A stretch of DNA of 24,724 nucleotides from an uncultured Rhodospirillales bacterium (GCA_938074585.1 CALJEW010000364.1:1-24724), one strand, 5' to 3'. Counted from the stretch's first letter, positions 7,978-15,794 are shown. The notes: a model not told the origin generated them from the letters alone. Program-made: numbers and translations.

Positions 7978-8671
7978 ATGTAAAAATATAAACAGCTTCT
8001 ACGGCAAGGCTCATATTCTTAACGATTTGTGTATGTCAGTTGACGCGGGAACGGTCGTGTCTCTGCTGGGTCGCAATGGCGCAGGCAAGACAACAACCAT
8101 AAAATCGATCATGCAAATGGTCGTTCCGAAAACCGGTCAAGTGACATTTTTGGACCGCGACATCACTGGCTGGCCACCACACAAAGTCGCACGAATGGGG
8201 CTCGGGTATGTACCAGAAGAGAGGCGCATTTTCACAGACCTCACGATCCTTGAAAACTTGGAAGTCGGACGTCAACCAGCACGCGATGGCAGCATTGAAT
8301 GGACTATTGAGATGCTGTTTGAAATTTTTCCAAACCTCAAGGAGCGCCGAAACAATCGCGGCAAGGAGCTTTCTGGAGGCGAACAACAAATGCTGACCAT
8401 CGCACGAACCCTGATGGGCAATCCCAAATTGTTATTGCTAGATGAACCCTCAGAAGGAATTGCCCCCGTGATCGTCGAACAGATGGCTGAAACTATTCTC
8501 AATTTAAAGGCACAAGGTGTCACAGTACTGATCTCCGAACAGAACCTTCACTTTGCCCGTATTGTCGCGGACCGAGCCGTCATAATTGAGAGCGGCAGCT
8601 TGAAATTTGACGGAACTTTTTTGGACCTGGATGCGCAACCTGAAATCCAGGGCGCCTATCTGTCTGTTTGA
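7970..8671 (+). CDS. ABC transporter ATP-binding protein, LivF type
   Basis: A 233-residue ATPase with Walker A at residues 34-42 (GRNGAGKTT), a LivF-typical GLGYVPEERRIF stretch, the signature LSGGEQQMLTIAR, Walker B LLLLDEPSEGIAP and the ISEQN segment in place of the H-loop His, as is usual in LivF proteins. The length fits the family. It overlaps the livG-like gene by 8 bases and completes the four-part importer. A 49-base gap, with a ribosome site at its end, separates it from the Mo-hydroxylase genes; no convincing terminator lies in that gap, so transcription probably continues. Confidence 0.93.
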   Translation: MLECKNINSFYGKAHILNDLCMSVDAGTVVSLLGRNGAGKTTTIKSIMQMVVPKTGQVTFLDRDITGWPPHKVARMGLGYVPEERRIFTDLTILENLEVGRQPARDGSIEWTIEMLFEIFPNLKERRNNRGKELSGGEQQMLTIARTLMGNPKLLLLDEPSEGIAPVIVEQMAETILNLKAQGVTVLISEQNLHFARIVADRAVIIESGSLKFDGTFLDLDAQPEIQGAYLSV

Positions 8672-8720
8672 CAAATCAAATAGACCAATTTTAGGTCGCT
8701 GTATAAAATAGGAAAATGAC

Positions 8721-9572
8721 ATGTCTGGGTCTGAAAAAATTTCTTTGCAGGATGCGCTTGCCGCACTTGCCGACAAGAAGATGCCAATATTAGCCGGGGG
8801 TACTGATTTTTACCCCGGGTTGATGGACGGACCGGCGCCATACCCGGTCCTCGACATCACCCTTATTAGCGGCTTGAAAACCCTTGAGAAAATGAATTCC
8901 GATTGGCGCATTGGGGCTGCTGTAACCTGGACGCAGGTGGTGAAAGCTGAACTTCCACCCGCCTTTGCCGGTCTGCGGGCAGCTGCCCTGGAAGTCGGGT
9001 CCCTGCAGATACAAAACTCAGGAACCGTTGTTGGCAATATCTGCAATGCTTCTCCGGCAGCAGATGGGGTTCCTCCGTTAATCGCGCTGAATGCGAGGGT
9101 TGAAATTTCATCAGCATCTAATGTTCGGGTGGTCCCGATTGAGCAGTTCATCTTGGGCGTGCGTGATACGGCGCTCGAACCTGATGAGATTGTAACCGCC
9201 CTGTTGGTACCTGAATTCCCTAAGGGGACGATCAGTAAATTCAAAAAACTGGGGACACGATCTTACCTCGTCATTTCAATTGCGATGATTGCGGTCACAT
9301 TGGAAATTAGTGACGCTGGCATCATTTCCAACGTACGTATTGCTGTCGGCGCATGCTCTGCTGTAGCACAGCGGCTTTTTGCACTGGAAGAAGAGCTTGC
9401 AGGTCTCAAGATAAGTAAAATAGCCCTCAGTGGAAGTGTTCGAATGGACCACCTATTTGGCCTTTCGCCCATAGACGATGTGCGCGGCAGTGGAGGCTTC
9501 CGCATAGAAGCGGTGCGCGAAATACTAACCCGCATGTTGGTCGATTGTGCAAATGATGGAGGCCCGTCATGA
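8721..9572 (+). CDS. FAD-binding subunit of a molybdenum hydroxylase (CoxM/XdhB-like)
   Basis: A 283-residue flavoprotein of the CO-dehydrogenase-medium-subunit type. Residues 24-31 (LAGGTDFY) form the first FAD pyrophosphate loop, and SLQIQNSGTVVGNICNASPA (from about residue 94) is the second FAD motif. The C-terminal CO_deh_flav_C-like part contains KLGTRSYLVIS and IAVGACSAVAQR. It passes electrons from the Fe-S clusters of its partner to an acceptor such as NAD or quinone. A ribosome site (AGGAAAA) precedes the start. The stop overlaps the next gene's start by ATGA, giving the gene order FAD subunit then fused Fe-S/Mo subunit. The substrate is not readable from this subunit. Confidence 0.92.
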   Translation: MSGSEKISLQDALAALADKKMPILAGGTDFYPGLMDGPAPYPVLDITLISGLKTLEKMNSDWRIGAAVTWTQVVKAELPPAFAGLRAAALEVGSLQIQNSGTVVGNICNASPAADGVPPLIALNARVEISSASNVRVVPIEQFILGVRDTALEPDEIVTALLVPEFPKGTISKFKKLGTRSYLVISIAMIAVTLEISDAGIISNVRIAVGACSAVAQRLFALEEELAGLKISKIALSGSVRMDHLFGLSPIDDVRGSGGFRIEAVREILTRMLVDCANDGGPS

Positions 9573-12349
9573 TTTCTCCTTCAAGAGATAAAAGTTCAAT
9601 CGATATTTCATTTTTACTAAATGGAAGCTCAACAACCATAGAAGCCATACCGACCACCCGCCTCTCCGAAGTTCTCAGAGAAGTGAATGGCACCCGAGAC
9701 GTGAAGATTGGCTGCAACGCCGGAGATTGCGGGGCATGCACCATCCTCGTCGATGGATCGCCGGTTTGTTCCTGTATAACAGCAGTGAGCCAAGTTGACG
9801 GCAAAAAAATTGAAACCCTATCAGGATTGGCTGCAAAGGACCCTGTTACCAAAAAATTATCCCAGTCTTTTCTTGACCATGGTGCCGCTCAATGTGGCAT
9901 TTGCACCCCGGGTATTCTGGTCGCTGCAACCGCCCTGTTACGCGAAAATCACTCGCCCGACGAAGCCCTCGTACTTAATGCGCTCGGCGGCGTGTTGTGC
10001 CGGTGTACTGGATACCGAAAAATTATAGATGCCGTGCTTGGTGTGGAACCCCTGAACGCAGCGGTATCAAGCGGCGTCGGTGCTGCTATTGCGCGCCTGG
10101 ATGGCGACGAGAAGGTGTCCGGAGCTGATGCATTTGGAGACGACGTAGCACCTCCCGGAGCTCTGACCCTGCGGGTTATCCGCTCTCCTCACCATCACGC
10201 TGATTTCAAACTGGGCGATGTTAGCGCATTTGTCGATCAGACAAAAGGTCTTGCTTTAGTCCTCACAGCTCAAGACATTCCAGGCACCAATTTGTTCGGC
10301 GTCATTCCGGGTTTTATAGATCAGCCAGTGTTTGCCGAAAAAACCACGCGTTTCAGGGGTGAAGCGATCGCAGCAATCGTTGGTGATGCACATGTTGTTA
10401 ACAAGTTGGATTTGTCGTGTTTCCCTGTCGAATGGACGGAACGTGAGGCCATTTTAACTTCGGGTGATGCGCAAGAAGAAGGCGCAATACGCTTGCACGG
10501 TGATAAAAACAAAAATCTGATGTGTACGGGACTTGTTCAATGTGGTGATGCTGTTGGCGGATTAGAAGTCGCCTTCGTAAAATCCAGCGGCCAGTTTGAA
10601 ACCGGATTTATTGAACATGCTTATATCGAACCCGAAGCCGGTTACGCGCGGCGCATCGGAAATCGGATTGAAATTTATGGATGTACCCAAGCACCCTTCA
10701 TGGATCGCAACAGCGTTGCCTCTATTATGGGACTGGACCCGTCGGCAGTCCGAATTGTTCCGACATCTGTCGGTGGCGGTTTCGGTTCCAAACTCGATTT
10801 ATCGTTTCAGCCCTATGTCGCGCTAGCGACCTGGATGTTAAACAAACCGGTACGGATGACCTACACCCGTATCGAATCGATGCAATCGACGACAAAACGG
10901 CATCCATCCGAAATCAGCCTGGAGATCGGGGCTGACAAAAACGGTAAAATTTGCGGTTTCAATTTTGCGGGGACTTTCAATACAGGCGCTTATGCATCCT
11001 GGGGACCAACGGTCGCCAACAGGGTACCAGTGCATGCATCAGGCCCCTACTCAATCGAAAATTACAAAGCTGTCAGTCGTGCAATATATACCCACTGTGT
11101 GCCAGCTGGAGCTTTCCGGGGGTTTGGCGTGCCGCAATCAGCCATTGCCGTGGAAAGTATATTGGATGACTTGGCCGTGCAACTTGATATGGACCGGCTG
11201 GAATTTCGGATTTTCAACGCCCTCGAAAACAACAAACCAACCGTTACCGGTCAGGTCTTCGAGAACTCTGTAGGTATAAGAGCCTGCCTTGAGAGCCTTC
11301 GTCCGAAATGGACCGATGCACTGGAGCAAGCTCAGACCTATAATACCAAGGCGGAAAAGTCAGGATCGCCGTTACGCCGCGGGGTCGGAGTGGCGTCGGG
11401 TTGGTATGGATGTGGCAATACGTCTATGTCAAATCCGTCGGCAATAAAATCAGGGATCACACGCGATGGCCTGATTTGTCTGCACCAGGGGGCAGTTGAT
11501 ATTGGTCAGGGTTCTAACACCGTCATACCGCAAATATTTGCCAGTGCTTTGGGTGTTCCCATTGATCAAATCCTCATCAAAAGCGCTGATACAGACATCA
11601 CTCCAGACGCCGGAAAAACCTCGGCGTCACGACAAACGTTCATTTCCGGTAATGCAGCACGATTGTCTGCGGAAGCTTTACGGGGCGAGATACTCCGACT
11701 GACGAATTGCCCGCCAGATGCGACTATTCGTTTCGACGGCTCAACAATAATCGTCACAGCCGCGCATGGTACAGAAAGACAGATAAACCTTGTGAGCCTT
11801 AAGGAAAATGACAATGGCTATGTTTTGTCGGCCGAAGAAAGTTATGACCCACCAACTGAACCAATGGATGAAAATGGCCAAGGGTCTCCTTATGCCCTCT
11901 TTGGTTATGCGGCGCAAATGACCGAACTGAGCGTTGATACTCGCCTCGGCTCGATCAAGTTGCTGAGTTTCACTGCTGCCCATGACGTCGGAAAAGCCAT
12001 CAACCCGGTTTTGGTCGAAGGTCAAATTCATGGCGGAATTGCGCAAGGTATTGGATTGGCGCTGATGGAAGAGTTTATACCCGGCAGAACCGAAAATCTG
12101 CATGACTATCTGATACCAACAATTGGCGACGTCCCACCCATTGAAACATACATCCTTGAAGTTACTGACCCGAATGGGCCTTACGGCGCGAAAGGACTCG
12201 GTGAACATGTGCTTATTCCCACCGCCCCGGCAATCCTCAATGGAATCACACATGCGTGTGGTGCAAAGGTCCGTAAGCTTCCAGCAACACCAGAACGTGT
12301 ACTGGCGGAAATAAGAATTTCGAATAAGAAGGAGCAGGCTAATGGTTAG
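9569..12349 (+). CDS. Molybdenum hydroxylase, fused [2Fe-2S] and Mo-cofactor subunits (xanthine dehydrogenase family)
   Basis: A 926-residue fusion. Residues 1-~160 carry both [2Fe-2S] clusters: Cys49, 54, 57, 69 (plant-ferredoxin type) and Cys109, 112, 144, 146. Residues ~175-920 are the Mo-cofactor subunit, with a hammerhead start (ARLDGDEKVSG), VGGGFGSK, the cofactor loop AFRGFGVPQ, DIGQGSNT, and GAKGLGEHV, in which Glu879 corresponds to the conserved catalytic Glu. The enzyme hydroxylates a carbon next to a ring nitrogen, using water as oxygen source. In most bacteria the two parts are separate or arranged differently, so the fusion with a free-standing FAD subunit is worth noting. With the Hnr-like gene directly downstream (8-base overlap) a nicotinate-dehydrogenase-like role is plausible; substrate is inferred. 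Confidence 0.9.
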   Translation: MISPSRDKSSIDISFLLNGSSTTIEAIPTTRLSEVLREVNGTRDVKIGCNAGDCGACTILVDGSPVCSCITAVSQVDGKKIETLSGLAAKDPVTKKLSQSFLDHGAAQCGICTPGILVAATALLRENHSPDEALVLNALGGVLCRCTGYRKIIDAVLGVEPLNAAVSSGVGAAIARLDGDEKVSGADAFGDDVAPPGALTLRVIRSPHHHADFKLGDVSAFVDQTKGLALVLTAQDIPGTNLFGVIPGFIDQPVFAEKTTRFRGEAIAAIVGDAHVVNKLDLSCFPVEWTEREAILTSGDAQEEGAIRLHGDKNKNLMCTGLVQCGDAVGGLEVAFVKSSGQFETGFIEHAYIEPEAGYARRIGNRIEIYGCTQAPFMDRNSVASIMGLDPSAVRIVPTSVGGGFGSKLDLSFQPYVALATWMLNKPVRMTYTRIESMQSTTKRHPSEISLEIGADKNGKICGFNFAGTFNTGAYASWGPTVANRVPVHASGPYSIENYKAVSRAIYTHCVPAGAFRGFGVPQSAIAVESILDDLAVQLDMDRLEFRIFNALENNKPTVTGQVFENSVGIRACLESLRPKWTDALEQAQTYNTKAEKSGSPLRRGVGVASGWYGCGNTSMSNPSAIKSGITRDGLICLHQGAVDIGQGSNTVIPQIFASALGVPIDQILIKSADTDITPDAGKTSASRQTFISGNAARLSAEALRGEILRLTNCPPDATIRFDGSTIIVTAAHGTERQINLVSLKENDNGYVLSAEESYDPPTEPMDENGQGSPYALFGYAAQMTELSVDTRLGSIKLLSFTAAHDVGKAINPVLVEGQIHGGIAQGIGLALMEEFIPGRTENLHDYLIPTIGDVPPIETYILEVTDPNGPYGAKGLGEHVLIPTAPAILNGITHACGAKVRKLPATPERVLAEIRISNKKEQANG

Positions 12350-13829
12350 ACAGTCCGTTGACAGTGTGCGAGATGGTAAAATTCGTTGCGATGCGTGTCC
12401 AGTTATGTGCTACATCGCCGATGGACGTTCGGGAGCGTGTGATCGATACGCCAATGATGCGGGCGAACTTGTCCGCGTTGACCCCTTCACCATCCTCGAG
12501 AAAGCGTCCGATCGAAACGCCAAGGCGGTTCCGTTCTTGCAGAATATCGAGGCAGATGACTGGGATGGTGACATCCTTCAGGGCAGCAGGCCCTTTATAA
12601 CTGCCGTTGGTGCAGGCACCACATACCCAGACTACAAACCCGCTCCATTCATTGTAAGCCAAAAGAGCGGCGATATGGACATGGTCACCGTCGTTACGGA
12701 AGGCATATTCAGCTATTGTGGCGTCAAGATTAAAATTGATACCGACCGTCATCTAGGCCCTGAACGTTCTTATGTCCGCTCAGGTGGGGAGCCGATAGGT
12801 CACGTAATGACAGGTGAATATGGATCGCAAATGCTTTCCTTGGGCGGTGTCCAACACTTGACAGGTGGATCTAAAAAAGAAGGCCGCTTGACTTGCGATG
12901 CGCTTCTCAGATTATGCAACAGAGAGCCGGTTACCCTGACTATCGATGACGGTGTCGAAATTATCGTTCAGGCAGGTATGGCACCCATCATCAATGACAT
13001 TACAGAACAGCGTATGCGGGTTGGATGCGGCTCAGCAACAATCGGAATGTTTGCAAAACAATGGGCCCTGCATGTCGATGAAGTCGTGGTTGTGGATGAT
13101 CACATAACTGGCGTTCTTTCCGAACACCAGGCAGGGAAGCTTCTTGATGTGCAACCCACAGGCATCAAAATCAACGGCCGCCGGTCGACACCAGGACGAT
13201 ACTTTCAAGTCGCTGAGCCCGGGACGGGCTGGGGGGGAACAAATATCGATGACCCGTTAAAAATACTGGGCGACTTCAATCCAAAATTCGCGAGGCCGGG
13301 CATTCGAATGTTAATGGTATCGACTACGGGCGAACAATGGGGCTACTACGTGCTCGACGACAATCTTAAGCCCGTCACAGCTGATTTGCCCGATGAACTT
13401 GCCGTTTCTGTGGAACGAATTGCCGATAATTGCGAGCCGTCCGTGTGCTCAGTGCTGTTTATGGGTGGAGCCGGCGGGTCCCTGCGGGCAGGCGTAACCG
13501 AAAACCCAGTTCAACTAACTCGCTCCGTAAAAGAGTCCGTCACCTACGTGTCCTGCGGCGGCGCGCCGGCCTATATATGGCCGGGCGGCGGGATAACTGT
13601 TATGGCGGATGTCACCCAAATGCCGACCAACTCATTTGGATACGTACCGACACCTGCACTTGTCGCCCCCATTGAGTTTACCATGCGCTTGTCTGACTAC
13701 GAGAAACTCGGCGGCCATATGGACAGTGTACAGTCCATCGATGATGTGTCGTCACAGTTTGAACGCCGCGTTCAGATAGACAACAGTATGGTATGGCCAA
13801 TGGATGCCCGAAACTTTAAACCTGACTAA
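12342..13829 (+). CDS. 6-hydroxynicotinate reductase-like iron-sulfur protein
   Basis: A 495-residue protein that I recognise as the family commonly named 6-hydroxynicotinate reductase, after the enzyme of nicotinate fermentation in Eubacterium barkeri, which reduces the ring of 6-hydroxynicotinate with ferredoxin. The N-terminus has a Cys motif, Cys16-x2-Cys19-x3-Cys23-x9-Cys33, in CDACPVMC ... GACDRY, suited to an Fe-S cluster. The middle contains Gly-rich stretches (LTGGS at 173-177; RVGCGSATIGMFAK). The C-terminal third has CGGAPAYIWPGGGI. It overlaps the Mo-hydroxylase gene by 8 bases, so hydroxylation and reduction are probably consecutive steps. Electrons could come from the ferredoxin at 2611-2925. 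Family call is good; the exact substrate may differ from 6-hydroxynicotinate. Confidence 0.85.
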   Translation: MVRQSVDSVRDGKIRCDACPVMCYIADGRSGACDRYANDAGELVRVDPFTILEKASDRNAKAVPFLQNIEADDWDGDILQGSRPFITAVGAGTTYPDYKPAPFIVSQKSGDMDMVTVVTEGIFSYCGVKIKIDTDRHLGPERSYVRSGGEPIGHVMTGEYGSQMLSLGGVQHLTGGSKKEGRLTCDALLRLCNREPVTLTIDDGVEIIVQAGMAPIINDITEQRMRVGCGSATIGMFAKQWALHVDEVVVVDDHITGVLSEHQAGKLLDVQPTGIKINGRRSTPGRYFQVAEPGTGWGGTNIDDPLKILGDFNPKFARPGIRMLMVSTTGEQWGYYVLDDNLKPVTADLPDELAVSVERIADNCEPSVCSVLFMGGAGGSLRAGVTENPVQLTRSVKESVTYVSCGGAPAYIWPGGGITVMADVTQMPTNSFGYVPTPALVAPIEFTMRLSDYEKLGGHMDSVQSIDDVSSQFERRVQIDNSMVWPMDARNFKPD

Positions 13830-13865
13830 GGAAACGTCTCATGGCTGAATAGCAGGAGTAAACAG

Positions 13866-14042
13866 ATGTTCGAGATATTAATTGCAGGGGGAGGTTTTGC
13901 GGGACTATGGGCAGCGCATGTCGCCCCGAGCAGATATATTCATTTGGGCATTAACTTTAGCATAACCGTGCTTTCCGATAGTGATCACTTAACTATAAAA
14001 CCTACGCTCTGCGAAGGCACTGTCAGACTAAACCCGCTTTGA
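13866..14042 (+). pseudogene. Truncated FAD/NAD(P)H-dependent oxidoreductase (NDH-2-like), N-terminal fragment
   Basis: A 58-codon open frame begins MFEILIAGGGFAGLWAAH, an unmistakable FAD-binding Rossmann start, and continues to SITVLSDSDHLTIKPTLCE, which matches the second strand and the RPRLYE region of type-II NADH-dehydrogenase-like flavoproteins. Such proteins have roughly 400 residues; here homology stops after about 50 codons (near 14015) and the frame ends at 14040-14042. A ribosome site (AGGAG, 13854-13858) sits 7 bases before the ATG and the gap from the Hnr-like stop is 36 bases, so this was the next operon gene. The break coincides with a candidate insertion-sequence end. The lost enzyme may have accepted electrons in the same pathway. 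Confidence 0.8.
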
Positions 14043-14276
14043 CGGCTAATCATTGAAGTCCTAGAATTTTTTTATAAAATTCAAAATCCATTCCATTATT
14101 TTAAAACATCTCCTGAAGTTATCTGGCTGGCCGTAATAATGTACGTCCGTTTCCCACTTAACCTGCACAACGTTGAGGATCTTCTCCACGAGCGCGGTCT
14201 CGACATTTGCCACCTAAATTTACGCTATAGAATAAAAAGTTCGTTCATGAATTTTCCGTGGAACACAGTATGCTAA
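14016..14276 (+). mobile_element. Decayed IS6-family insertion sequence, transposase N-terminal remnant
   Basis: The frame from 14043 to 14276 contains NPFHYFKTSPEVIWLAVI followed by MYVRFPLNLHNVEDLLHERG and LDICH. I recognise this as the N-terminus and HTH region of IS6-family transposases of the kind common in Alphaproteobacteria (pattern FKTSPE-I-LAV ... VRFPLSLR-VEDLL-ERGID). After CH the register is kept for a few residues (RY) and then lost; no DDE catalytic part is seen and no ATG precedes the segment. The sequence GGCACTGTCAGAC at 14016-14028 begins exactly where the truncated oxidoreductase stops matching and starts with GGCACTGT, resembling IS6 terminal repeats, so I place the left end there. 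No matching right end is found. A dead fragment. Confidence 0.7.
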
Positions 14277-14465
14277 AGGTATGCCTGTATCTAATTCGTC
14301 ATATTGGAATTTATCACAAGCTTCGACTTGGGTAATTTTTCGTGACCTCAAAATTATATCTAATTTCTCGCCCCCGAAAGAAATCAACCTTCAAAATTTC
14401 CCGTTTCAAGCGGCAACAAACGCAGCAATCATTTCAATCCCCTAAATCAAAGTTTTGATCCGGAC
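14277..14465. other. AT-rich stretch without recognisable genes
   Basis: All frames are short and broken. It may contain further eroded insertion-sequence or chromosomal debris, but I could not match any segment to a known protein family. Nothing else is supported here. Confidence 0.5.
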
Positions 14466-14504
14466 AAAGAAAAACCCCAAGAAACTGTTGCGTTTCGAGG
14501 GGTT
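14466..14504 (-). terminator. Minus-strand terminator belonging to the initiator-tRNA fragment
   Basis: On the minus strand AACCCC (14504-14499) and GAAAC-type arms pair across a 2x2 internal loop (outer arms 14499-14504 with 14473-14478, inner arms 14492-14496 with 14481-14485, loop 14486-14491), followed by TTTCTTT. It begins six bases downstream of the tRNA CCA end, the usual place for a tRNA terminator. It would also weakly form on the plus strand. Confidence 0.65.
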
Positions 14505-14510
14505 ATTGTT

Positions 14511-14530
14511 TGGTTGCGGGGGCAGGATTT
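14511..14530 (-). other. 20-nt 3' end of an initiator tRNA (tRNA-fMet), detached from any tRNA body; attachment-site candidate
   Basis: On the minus strand the 20 bases read AAATCCTGCCCCCGCAACCA. They equal the end of the T-loop (AAAT), the 3' T-stem strand (CCTGC), the 3' acceptor strand CCCCGCA with the unpaired A72 that marks initiator tRNAs, the discriminator A and an encoded CCA. The match to alphaproteobacterial tRNA-fMet as I remember it is exact over these 20 bases and stops abruptly at 14531. No anticodon or D arm follows, so this is not a functional tRNA. Integrases commonly use tRNA 3' ends, and displaced copies of this kind mark the far edge of an integrated island; no integrase lies in the window. 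Confidence 0.65.
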
Positions 14531-14795
14531 TTTCAAGACCCTACAGTATCCAAACGTGTGTGAATGCATCATATATATGGTGCCTTGGTGAAACCCGGAT
14601 TTTCAATAACCTACTCTTGTGATAAAGTTTTGCTTTTAATCACCGTATTCAGGGTGACAGTATACTACATAAAAAGCACAAAAATTGAGGTGGTATATGT
14701 AACCAGTTCCAATAATTGAAATTTTTAATTAAATAATATTGTTCACTACGTGCTGCCATACGATGCCTTGGCAAATTAAGAGCTCAAATTGGCAG
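14531..14795. other. AT-rich gene-free stretch between the tRNA fragment and the LysR gene
   Basis: No open frame with a recognisable product. TGACAGT at 14655-14661 is the inverse of ACTGTCA in the candidate IS6 left end at 14016-14028, but the match does not extend enough to call a right end. Base composition is clearly richer in A and T than the operon to the left. Confidence 0.45.
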
Positions 14796-15695
14796 TCATT
14801 TTGCCATCATACCCATTTCATCGCGCAGGAGATCAAGAAATCGGTTGCAACAAGGCAGCAAAGTACGTTCCTTCAAGCGGATAACCCCTGCACTATCGGA
14901 CCATTCAAGTCCGCCGACATCCAATCTGCACAAGCCTTCGGATATCTTGTTGGTCGTTATATCAGAAACAACAGTAATCAAATTTGAAGCCTGAAGTAGA
15001 CCCGCCGTAAAATTACGAGATACAGCTTCTACCGGAATGGAATTTGGTTCGAACTCCATTTCTGTAAAAGTTTGGCTAATATGACGTGCGGTCGGATCAG
15101 ATGGCGATGGGAGAACCCACCCATATGGCCCGAGATCTTTGAGCTTTACAGTCCGCTTTAGCTTGGTAAGCGGATGCCCTTGGCGAACCAACAAGTAAAG
15201 TTTTACCACTGCCAATTGCTCACCAGCCATTTCAGCAGGCAGGTCATCCGTTATGCGCCCCAGAAGCATATCAATATCACCGCTCTGCAAACGTGAAAGG
15301 TTTTCTTCACGGGTACTGGTTGCTATTTTGATTTGCACGTTGGGAGATATCTTCGTCATTTTGGCAACGACATTAGGGACAATTTGCCCGATCCAGAACT
15401 GACCAACACCAATGGATACAACCCCTCCATCACCTGCCTTCATTGCCCGTACGTCTTGACTTAAATTGAACATCTCCTGTTCAATTTTTGCAGTCCTGTT
15501 TAAAAACAAAGCCCCAAACGACGTCAGATCTACGCCGCGTGATTTACGCTCGAATAAGCTGGCTCCTAAAAGAGATTCTGCACGTGAAACAATTTTTGTT
15601 AACGCCGATTGGGTCATTCCGTGTTCTCGCGCAGCAGCTGATATACTACCCTGCTCCACGATGCTCTTTAGATACTTTATGTGTTCTGTTTCCAT
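14796..15695 (-). CDS. LysR-type transcriptional regulator
   Basis: A 299-residue LysR-family protein. Residues ~5-62 form the winged HTH (YLKSIVEQGSISAAAREHGM, then TQSALTKIVSRAESLLGASL), followed by the linker helix and a periplasmic-binding-like effector domain (about 90-295) with VSIGVGQFWIG, DMLLGRI and LYLLVRQGHPL. The family normally binds T-N11-A sites and responds to a small ligand, often an intermediate of the regulated pathway. The gene is divergent from the first sulfatase, with 99 bases between the two starts, so it most likely controls that sulfatase and perhaps the rest of the cluster. A TCCT on the plus strand (15705-15708) supplies a Shine-Dalgarno AGGA for the minus-strand start. 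Confidence 0.93.
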   Translation of the reverse strand: METEHIKYLKSIVEQGSISAAAREHGMTQSALTKIVSRAESLLGASLFERKSRGVDLTSFGALFLNRTAKIEQEMFNLSQDVRAMKAGDGGVVSIGVGQFWIGQIVPNVVAKMTKISPNVQIKIATSTREENLSRLQSGDIDMLLGRITDDLPAEMAGEQLAVVKLYLLVRQGHPLTKLKRTVKLKDLGPYGWVLPSPSDPTARHISQTFTEMEFEPNSIPVEAVSRNFTAGLLQASNLITVVSDITTNKISEGLCRLDVGGLEWSDSAGVIRLKERTLLPCCNRFLDLLRDEMGMMAK

Positions 15696-15794
15696 AGATG
15701 ATATTCCTAAATAGAATGGTTTATTTAAATAATTGCATTTGTCGGAATATATAAAAAGTGTAATATTTAAATAATTCAGTTATAGGAGAATGAA
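15696..15794. promoter_or_regulatory. Divergent promoter/operator region between lysR-type gene and first sulfatase
   Basis: This 99-bp region is very AT-rich and holds TATTTAAATAATT twice as a perfect direct repeat, at 15722-15734 and 15764-15776. Each copy contains the 10-bp palindrome TATTTAAATA, and the copies are 42 bp apart, four helical turns, so they lie on one face of DNA. This suits a LysR-type tetramer contacting two sites. A strong ribosome site for the sulfatase (AGGAG, 15784-15788) lies 6 bases before its ATG. No confident -35/-10 pair could be assigned. Confidence 0.55.

Noticed and set aside
8681..8696. Terminator between the livF-like gene and the FAD subunit gene
   Set aside because: Only a 4-bp GACC/GGTC pairing and no following T run.
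10681..10935. Open frames on other strands or frames inside the large genes, such as this one and 23945-24187
   Set aside because: They lie wholly inside clearly conserved coding sequence, have no ribosome sites, and their translations show no family motifs.
14511..14590. Complete tRNA gene on the minus strand
   Set aside because: Only the last 20 bases match an initiator tRNA. Upstream bases (14531 onward) do not form the other arm of the T stem, nor an anticodon or D arm.
14016..14664. Complete IS6 element ending at TGACAGT (14655-14661)
   Set aside because: Only a 7-base core is inverted relative to the left end, the expected terminal bases are absent, no transposase catalytic part is visible, and the interval contains the tRNA fragment.
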